Part shown: in pieces, positions 34,879 to 39,876 of the stretch | How the letters are laid out: every line of letters starts with the position of its first letter | How positions within the stretch are numbered: the first letter of the stretch is position 1 | Assembly (NCBI RefSeq): GCF_944384735.1 | Contig: NZ_CALWUN010000018.1 | Coordinates: forward strand, 1 to 39,876 | DNA: 39,876 bases | Origin: an uncultured Agathobaculum sp. | GTDB lineage: Bacteria; Bacillota; Clostridia; Oscillospirales; Butyricicoccaceae | Direction: 5' to 3' | Position numbers and translations under genes: made by a program | Notes under the pieces: model-generated | What the model was told of the DNA's origin: nothing | Database searches by the model: none | The model's input: the letters and a program-made list of their open reading frames with translations, nothing else

Positions 34879-35955
34879 ATGTCGGACCTCTTTTTTTCCC
34901 AGCTCGACGGGGACGCCCTGCGCGAGCTGCTTGCCCGCACCGGCCTGCGCGACGCGGCGGTCGTGCAGGTCTCTTCCACGCTGCACATTGAAAACGGCAA
35001 CGCCGCCGCCGCACGGCTGACCGGCCTGCGGCCGCTCGAGCGCATCGACCAGCTGCTCAGCGCGCAGGCGGCGGCGGCGCTGCGCGCCTGCATCGACGGG
35101 CATACACCGCGCACGGTATATGAGGAGCTTGACGGCGTGTGTTACCGGCTTGAGCTCATCCCCCACCGGGACGGCGCGCTGCTGGCCTTTGTGCGCGACG
35201 ACCGCGCCGCCTATGACGGCACGCTGCGCGTGCTGCACGCGCGCAGCACACAGTATCTGGGCGCGCTGCTGGCCGAAGCCACGCAGGTCGACGACCCCGC
35301 GCTTGCCGCGCAGCTGCGCCGGGATTGCCTGCGCCTGCACCGGCTGCTGACCCACTCGGATTTCCTGCACGACCCGCCGCTGACCGAGCAGCTGCGGCTG
35401 GGCTACTTTGACCTTGCCGCACTGTGCCGCAGCGCGGCGGAGCAAGCGGCAAGCCGCCTGCCCGAAGGGGACGGCGCGATATCCGTGCAGGCGCCGGAAG
35501 CCTGCGAGGCGCTGATCGAACCGCGTCTGGTCCGTACCGCGCTGTACAACCTGCTGACCAACGCGCTGCGCGCCACACACGCGCCCGACAGCGTATCGGT
35601 CACGCTGACGGACGACGGCGCGTTTTACACCATCACGGTGGCCGACCGCGGGTCGGGGCTTGACCCTTCCCTGTTCGACGCGCTGCTGCACAGCTGGCAG
35701 CGTCTGAGCCCGTATGAGGACTATCTGGCGCTCGTCCGGCAGGGCGTGACACCGGGCTTCGGTCTGCCGCTCGTGCAGCACATCGCCCGTTTGCATGGCG
35801 GCAGCCTGCTGCTCTCGCCGCGCGCGGGCGGCGGCAGCGAGCTGCACCTGAGCCTCGCCCACCTGCCCGACACGCTCGCCGGCAACAACCTGCGCGCCCC
35901 GATGGTGTTGGACGACGGCTTTTCGCTGGAGGAAGTCGAGTTCTCGATTTTATAA
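34879..35955 (+). CDS. Histidine-kinase-like ATPase protein, soluble
   Basis: A 358-residue protein without membrane segments. Residues ~1-110 form a PAS-like sensor region, and ~220-330 form a HATPase_c domain with the N box YNLLTNALRA, the G1 box VADRGSGLDPS and the G2 box TPGFGLPLVQHIARLHGGSL. The dimerisation region (~115-160) has HARSTQYL where an H box would be; the His is in place but the usual E/D and P are missing. No response regulator lies nearby. It may be a non-canonical kinase or an ATPase-type regulator. GGAGGATAAAG precedes the ATG. Confidence 0.78.
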   Translation: MSDLFFSQLDGDALRELLARTGLRDAAVVQVSSTLHIENGNAAAARLTGLRPLERIDQLLSAQAAAALRACIDGHTPRTVYEELDGVCYRLELIPHRDGALLAFVRDDRAAYDGTLRVLHARSTQYLGALLAEATQVDDPALAAQLRRDCLRLHRLLTHSDFLHDPPLTEQLRLGYFDLAALCRSAAEQAASRLPEGDGAISVQAPEACEALIEPRLVRTALYNLLTNALRATHAPDSVSVTLTDDGAFYTITVADRGSGLDPSLFDALLHSWQRLSPYEDYLALVRQGVTPGFGLPLVQHIARLHGGSLLLSPRAGGGSELHLSLAHLPDTLAGNNLRAPMVLDDGFSLEEVEFSIL

Positions 35956-35977
35956 CAGGCTGCATACCCAAAAAATT

Positions 35978-36005
35978 ACGGGGCTTTCCATCTGGAAAGC
36001 CCCGT
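35978..36005. terminator. Bidirectional terminator between convergent genes
   Basis: ACGGGGCTTTCCA-tc-TGGAAAGCCCCGT, a 13-bp stem. It is nearly the same hairpin as those flanking repeat copy 3, but it carries no insertion. Confidence 0.85.
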
Positions 36006-36015
36006 TCGCAATTCT

Positions 36016-37035
36016 TCAGCGGATCGGCAGCATCATGCCGGTCTCAAACGACTCCTTGCAGCGGTAAGCCGCCTCGGACACCGCCGTGCCGTCGTACACG
36101 GTCAGGTCGGCGGGCTTGGTGCCCGCGCGCACATGGCCGGTGAAGGCGACCATCTCGGCGACGAACGCCTCGTGCCAGCGGCTCATGAAGTCCGGATAGT
36201 ACTCCTCGCGCGAGCCGTGCTCGTCGACGATGTTGAGCATGTTTTTCGCGCCGACGTTGGCGATGCGCAGCGTGCCGTGCGTGCCAATGATCTCGGTCTC
36301 GACGTTGGAGCCGGCCGCGTGCGTGCGGTTGGTGAACATAAAGCCCATCGCGCCGTTCTCCATCTGGATGGTCGCGGCCGCGTTGTCCGCGTCGTTCAGC
36401 TCCCTGTACAGGTCGAACTCGAACACGCCGCCGATCGCCCAGACATTCTTGACATCCGAGCCGGTGAACCAGCGGATCAGGTCGATGTCATGTACGCACA
36501 TATCGAGGAACTGGCCGCCCGAGTGCGGCGCGAACTTGAGGGTCGACTCGATGGTCGAGCGCGGGTCCTGCGTGTACGAGCGCACGAGCACGACCTTGCC
36601 GATGTCGCCATTATCGATCTTGCGCTTGGCCTCGGCGTAGGACTTGTCAAAGCGGCGCATGAAGCCCAGCTGGAAGATCAGGTCGGGGTGCGTCTCGACG
36701 ACCTTTTCCGCGTCCTTGCACTGGGCGACGTCGGTGCCGAGCGGCTTTTCGCAGAACACATGCTTGCCGTACTTCATCGCGGTCTCGATCTGCTGGCAGT
36801 GCAGAAACGAGGGAGACACGATGACGATGGCGTCCAGCTCGGGGTTTTTGCACATCTCCTCAAAATCTGTGTAAGTATAGGGGACGCCCAGCTCGTCCGC
36901 GACCTGCTTGACGCGCGCCTCGTCGACATCGCAGATGGCCGTCAGCTCGCAGCCCGGCACCTGCGTGGCGAGGTTGCAGGCATGCTCATAACCCAGACGG
37001 CCCAGACCGACCGAACCCACTTTGACCGTTTTCAT
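36016..37035 (-). CDS. Gfo/Idh/MocA family oxidoreductase, inositol 2-dehydrogenase-like
   Basis: A 339-residue NAD(P)-dependent sugar or polyol dehydrogenase. It has the Rossmann loop GSVGLGRLGYEHA, the EKP motif in VFCEKPLGTD, the block DMCVHDIDLIRWF with the catalytic Asp/His pair, and a C-terminal RWHEAFVAEM. The layout resembles IolG-type myo-inositol dehydrogenases, but no other inositol genes are in view, so the substrate is open. AAAAGGAGCAAACGAAT precedes the ATG. It lies downstream of an AraC regulator on the same strand and has a good -10 (TACAAT, near 37099) without a recognisable -35, as expected for an activated promoter. Confidence 0.88.
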   Translation of the reverse strand: MKTVKVGSVGLGRLGYEHACNLATQVPGCELTAICDVDEARVKQVADELGVPYTYTDFEEMCKNPELDAIVIVSPSFLHCQQIETAMKYGKHVFCEKPLGTDVAQCKDAEKVVETHPDLIFQLGFMRRFDKSYAEAKRKIDNGDIGKVVLVRSYTQDPRSTIESTLKFAPHSGGQFLDMCVHDIDLIRWFTGSDVKNVWAIGGVFEFDLYRELNDADNAAATIQMENGAMGFMFTNRTHAAGSNVETEIIGTHGTLRIANVGAKNMLNIVDEHGSREEYYPDFMSRWHEAFVAEMVAFTGHVRAGTKPADLTVYDGTAVSEAAYRCKESFETGMMLPIR

Positions 37036-37153
37036 ATTCGTTTGCTCCTTTTCTCCGTTACTGCGGGCGCGCGACGCGCCCCTGTCCTTCTGTGCTTTTA
37101 TTGTAGCGCGGCGGCAAAAGAATTACCACCGCAATCTTGCATTTTGTGCAGGC

Positions 37154-37180
37154 AAAAACCGCCGTGCAGGCACGGCGGTT
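37154..37180 (-). terminator. Terminator of the AraC-type regulator
   Basis: AACCGCCGTG-cagg-CACGGCGGTT; on the minus strand the stem is followed by TTTTTGCC. Confidence 0.93.
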
Positions 37181-37211
37181 CGGGTCAGACTTTCAAATTC
37201 TTGCGCAGGGT

Positions 37212-38060
37212 TCAGGTGTGGTAGACGTACGTCCGCCGGAAGGTGCGCGGCGCCATGCCGACGGCCTTGGCGAACTGCGCATTGAAGTGGCTGGGGTTGT
37301 CATACCCGACCTGCGCGGCAATGCGCGTGACAGGCAGGTCGGTGGTGATCAGCAGCGTCTGCGCCTCGCCAATGCGGCGGCGCAGCACATATTGCAGCGG
37401 CGAATAGCCGGTCGCCTCCTTGCAGGCGTGCGACAGGTAGGACGGGCTGACGTGCAGCGCCGCGGCCATCTGCTGGAGCGAGAACTCCTCGGCAAAATGC
37501 GCGTCGATGTAGTCCTTGACGCGCTGGGCAAAGGCGTTTTCATCTGCCGCGCGGCCGTCCGCGCCCGCGCGGTACTGCTCGACCAGCGACAGGATGGCCA
37601 TGAGCAGGTGGTGCGCGCCGTCGTCGTTCCCGGCGGTCAGCTCGTCGTACAGCACGTCGTACAGCCGCGCCAGCCGCGCGGCCTGCGCCTCGGACAGATG
37701 GCAGACCGGCGAAGCGTCCTCGGGGATGAGCGCGTTTTCGCGCAGGCCGGGCACGGCCAGACCGCCCAGCGCCAGGCTGGACGTCGCGACCGGCCGATCG
37801 GGGCCGGAGGGCTCGTCGTGCACGACGCGGCTGTTGAAGATGAACAGGTCGCCGCGGCGCGCGTCATACGGCGTGCCGCCGACAAAATAGCGGCTCTCGC
37901 CGCCGCGCACCAGCACGACCTCGACGAGGTCGTCGTGCGCGTGCATGACGCGCGGGTGCGCGGACGCCTTTTCGTCCGTCCGGCTGACCGAGAACAGGCG
38001 CGGCATGCACAATAGGCCAAACGGCGCGGCATATTCCTTTTTGACAAAGCACTGCACCAT
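37212..38060 (-). CDS. AraC family transcriptional regulator
   Basis: A 282-residue regulator with an N-terminal cupin-like sensor (about 1-120, with VMHAHDDLVEVVLVRGGES and RRGDLFIFNSRVVHDE, the pattern of AraC_binding), a middle helical linker, and a C-terminal AraC HTH pair (about 185-282: SLQQMAAALHVSPSYLSHACKEATGYSPLQYV and PVTRIAAQVGYDNPSHFNAQFAKAVGMAPRTFRR, in parts). The effector is likely a sugar or polyol. Its target is probably the dehydrogenase just downstream. The start at ATG 38060 follows GGGGAGGGAAC; a longer frame upstream is not needed. Confidence 0.92.
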   Translation of the reverse strand: MVQCFVKKEYAAPFGLLCMPRLFSVSRTDEKASAHPRVMHAHDDLVEVVLVRGGESRYFVGGTPYDARRGDLFIFNSRVVHDEPSGPDRPVATSSLALGGLAVPGLRENALIPEDASPVCHLSEAQAARLARLYDVLYDELTAGNDDGAHHLLMAILSLVEQYRAGADGRAADENAFAQRVKDYIDAHFAEEFSLQQMAAALHVSPSYLSHACKEATGYSPLQYVLRRRIGEAQTLLITTDLPVTRIAAQVGYDNPSHFNAQFAKAVGMAPRTFRRTYVYHT

Positions 38061-38159
38061 CCGGCCGTTCCCTCCCCTGCTGTGCTGTGGTTCCATCGTA
38101 GCACAAACGCCCGCAGGGGTCAAGGCGCACCGGGCGCAAAGGAAAAGGGCTTCGGCATT

Positions 38160-38518
38160 TGATGAACGCCAATAAGGAAGTATCAAAAACACACTAACTT
38201 AACGGCTGACAAACAGGGTTGCCAAAATGAACCGGCGTGTTATTTCACAATGAAATGGCACGCTGGTTTTCTACGCATTTCAAACCGCATTTTCAAGGGT
38301 AAGAATGGCAAGATACCTCCGGCTATCCAATCACGCCAGAAAGGCCCGGTAACATCGGGTTTTCTACTCTCTAAGTGCGTAAGCACAAACACCATAATAG
38401 CAATGAGCGCAAGCGGATTTCTGCTTGCGCCCGCTTGGTTACCACGCAGCAAAGACGGAGGAAGCCGTCAAGGGCGCGGAGCGTTTATCTCGACCCTTGA
38501 CGGCTTCCTTTGGCTTTG
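38160..38518. other. Gene-free stretch at the edge of mobile-element material
   Basis: Base composition drops from the GC-rich host level after about 38160, so the boundary between the host AraC gene and transferred DNA is probably here. It holds hairpins GCGCAAGC/GCTTGCGC (38407-38430) and the long one at 38459-38509. No integrase, excisionase or clear attachment repeat could be seen. Short open frames on both strands look like nothing known. Confidence 0.5.
38459..38509. terminator. Long hairpin at the end of the sigma/HTH unit
   Basis: AGGAAGCCGTCAAGGG (38459-38474) pairs perfectly with 38494-38509 over 16 bp. It lies 10 bp downstream of the HTH gene stop and is a likely terminator, although T-runs on both sides are weak. 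Confidence 0.7.
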
Positions 38519-38755
38519 CTATTTCCTGACTACGATAGCTTCCACTAATTTTGCCTGTAAGCGGTGCTTCATGTACTCATCAATGTCGATGTGCGGCAGA
38601 CCATCTTTGCCATAAAGCGTTCGCGTACAAATCTTGTTGATGTAGCCCTCGTAGTACCGCAAGACGCGTTCTACGGCCAGACAATCACTGGCGCGGGCCG
38701 CCTCGATCACAGACAGAGGCAATAGCTCCCGCCCACAGAAAGTCGGCTGCTTCAT
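38519..38755 (-). CDS. Helix-turn-helix protein of Tn916/Tn1549-type conjugative elements
   Basis: A 78-residue protein. It begins MKQPTFCGRELLPLSVIEAA, with SDCLAVERVLRYYEGYINKIC and LPHIDIDEYMKHRLQAKLVEAI following. This is the small HTH partner usually found behind the element-encoded sigma factor in Tn916/Tn1549-family ICEs. AAAGGAGGAAACCGAA precedes the ATG, which overlaps the sigma-factor stop by four bases. In intact elements excisionase and integrase genes normally follow; here neither is seen before host DNA. Confidence 0.85.
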   Translation of the reverse strand: MKQPTFCGRELLPLSVIEAARASDCLAVERVLRYYEGYINKICTRTLYGKDGLPHIDIDEYMKHRLQAKLVEAIVVRK

Positions 38756-39183
38756 TTCGGTTTCCTCCTTTCATCCTCCAATCGTTTCCGCAATTCGTTC
38801 AGGGCCTTGGTGCGGTGCCGTTGGACGGCGCTGCGGGACATTCCCACAAGGCTGCCGATCTCACCGTCTGCCAGCTCCAACACACAATACAGGATCAAAA
38901 TGCTTTGCTCCCGTTCCGGCAGGCTGGCAAAGGCGTCGGCCACCAGCTCGTCCTGGATATGCAGGTTGCAGCCAAAGGTCGTAAACACAACGCTGTCGCT
39001 TGGGTATTCGTCCACTGTGCAGAGCTTATCTATTTCATGCTGCGACAAGGCACTGAACTGGGTTTCCCGTTTTCGCTGGCGACACAAATCCCGCAGATAG
39101 GTTTTGGCCTCGTTGCGGAGAACGGCTTTGCAGAAAGCGTCAAACCGGCAGCGTTCTCCATAATCGTCCGGGATGTATTTCAT
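38752..39183 (-). CDS. Sigma-70-like factor of a conjugative element
   Basis: A 143-residue protein with a sigma region 4 in its second half: LPEREQSILILYCVLELADGEIGSLVG MSRSAVQRHRTKAL (in two parts), a typical HTH that reads as the DNA-binding helix. The N-terminal half (CRFDAFCKAVLRNEAKTYLRDLCRQRKRE) resembles the shortened sigma-like Orf7-type proteins of Tn916-family elements, which control excision and transfer genes. GGGGGTGAGAAA precedes the ATG. It is followed by the HTH gene with an ATGA overlap. Confidence 0.88.
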   Translation of the reverse strand: MKYIPDDYGERCRFDAFCKAVLRNEAKTYLRDLCRQRKRETQFSALSQHEIDKLCTVDEYPSDSVVFTTFGCNLHIQDELVADAFASLPEREQSILILYCVLELADGEIGSLVGMSRSAVQRHRTKALNELRKRLEDERRKPK

Positions 39184-39819
39184 TTTCTCACCCCCAATCT
39201 GCGGGAGAGTGAGAAGTTGAGGTTGGACTACCTCCCCTTGCGCCTATGTTATTACGGCAGTTCCGGCCCGCACCGATAGGCCGCAATAACAACCAAGCAA
39301 AAGCGAATCTGATATGCTGATTACTTACATCGTATAGTACATCTTTTAGCCCAAACCGCTCCCATGCCGAAAATAGGCTTTTTTTGAGAAGTTATATATT
39401 TGGTGCATTCGCATAGCGGTTTCCTCCATAACCGCCGTTCCTGTGCAGGGTAAACGAAAACGGCGGCCTTGATTGCTCAAAGCCGCCGCTGATTTTATAG
39501 GCGCGTGAATAGAGCTGCTGTACGACGGCTTTTTTCTTTTTGCCGTCGTCCGGCAGATAATCAGTTTTTTTATGTTTTACTTATGGCATGGATGCTGTAA
39601 ACATATAAATCGCCAAAGTGAAAAGAGCTATCAGCAAGAACAAACAACACACCCATGCTCTCCAATTTTTGTGAATAGGGTGTTCTAAGGAGCCACTGAT
39701 TAAATAAGATATAGCAGTTTGCAAGACGAAAACATTGTAAAATCACACAAGATATGCTTCAATCCGGGGATATTCATCTGATTTCTGCGCCTGTTTTCCG
39801 CAAAAAGGGCGCAGAAATC
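39184..39819. other. Non-coding stretch of the mobile element with several hairpins
   Basis: About 640 bp without a credible gene. A terminator-like stem CGGCGGC/GCCGCCG (39461-39488) is followed on the minus strand by TTTTCGTTT. ACGACGGC/GCCGTCGT (39522-39549) has a T-rich loop, and ATTTCTGCGCC/GGCGCAGAAAT (39781-39818) closes the region. GC content is clearly lower than in the host genes. It probably holds the promoter of the sigma/HTH unit, but no certain -35/-10 pair could be chosen. Confidence 0.5.
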
Positions 39820-39876
39820 CTAGGCTGGCGACAACGTGCCGCCGGCCCTGGCCAGCATATACAGGTTCGCACTGGC

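Noticed and set aside
38240-38452. A 70-codon minus-strand frame after the HTH gene, tested as an excisionase
   Set aside because: It lacks a ribosome site and shows no similarity to Xis proteins; it runs through the GCGCAAGC hairpin.
39820-39876. Last codons of a possible minus-strand gene (ends ..RAGGTLSPA)
   Set aside because: Only 18 codons are visible before the window edge; too little to support a gene or product.

Overview
The window comes from a GC-rich Gram-positive anaerobe of the Clostridia, most plausibly an Oscillospirales (Ruminococcaceae/Butyricicoccaceae-like) gut bacterium. The evidence is consensus sigma-A promoters, strong AGGAGG ribosome sites, pyruvate formate-lyase under a ZTP riboswitch, SLH-domain surface proteins, a TepA-type ClpP-like protease, VanZ-like proteins and a Tn916/Tn1549-style sigma/HTH pair. 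The exact genus cannot be read from the sequence.

Layout. 1-1220: 5' part of pflB (minus) with its ZTP riboswitch leader. 1320-8915: plus-strand housekeeping genes, namely a phosphofructokinase, glutamine-dependent NAD synthetase, a VanZ-like protein, a small unknown, prephenate dehydrogenase, BrnQ and a DarB/CbpB-like CBS protein. 8927-10366: tRNA-Thr(CGU), yebC and a 36-residue Asn/Gln-rich protein. 17579-10420 (minus): a seven-gene operon with ABC-F, DUF218, prfA, a small membrane protein, tsaC, coaE and an M18 aminopeptidase, several joined by ATGA overlaps. 17585-19155: an iron alcohol dehydrogenase with a long structured leader. 19225-20545: about 1.3 kb with no credible gene but with its own promoter and terminator and many hairpins, a candidate very large non-coding RNA. 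20577-24704: tepA, a DnaA-box-rich palindrome, cyclophilin, a degenerate GDPD-like protein, asparaginase and a membrane protein. 24716-26739: rnhA, a Mn2+ (yybP-ykoY) riboswitch with mntP, and an SLH protein. 27052-29394: an NSS transporter and a FUSC-type protein. 29647-33119: proC and a large SLH/CBM_X2-like surface protein. 33278-38060: a DUF5808-like protein, gap, a histidine-kinase-like protein, a Gfo/Idh/MocA dehydrogenase and an AraC regulator. 38160-39876: lower-GC mobile-element material with a sigma factor and HTH protein but no visible recombinase.

The two most unusual things are non-coding. First, a structured repeat of 154-206 bp occurs three times (2497-2706, 18863-19074, 26775-27036). 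Its helices show compensatory base changes, and each copy is bracketed by two near-identical terminator-like hairpins whose sequence differs from copy to copy, as if the element had entered a terminator and duplicated it. Second, the 19.2-20.5 kb region is strongly A-rich and T-poor on the plus strand, hairpin-dense, and delimited by a good promoter and terminator.

Genes with a shared theme: fermentation and glycolysis (pflB, pfk, gap, adh), amino-acid metabolism and uptake (tyrA, brnQ, ansA, proC), translation quality (prfA, tsaC, ABC-F), cofactors (nadE, coaE), and cell surface (two SLH proteins).
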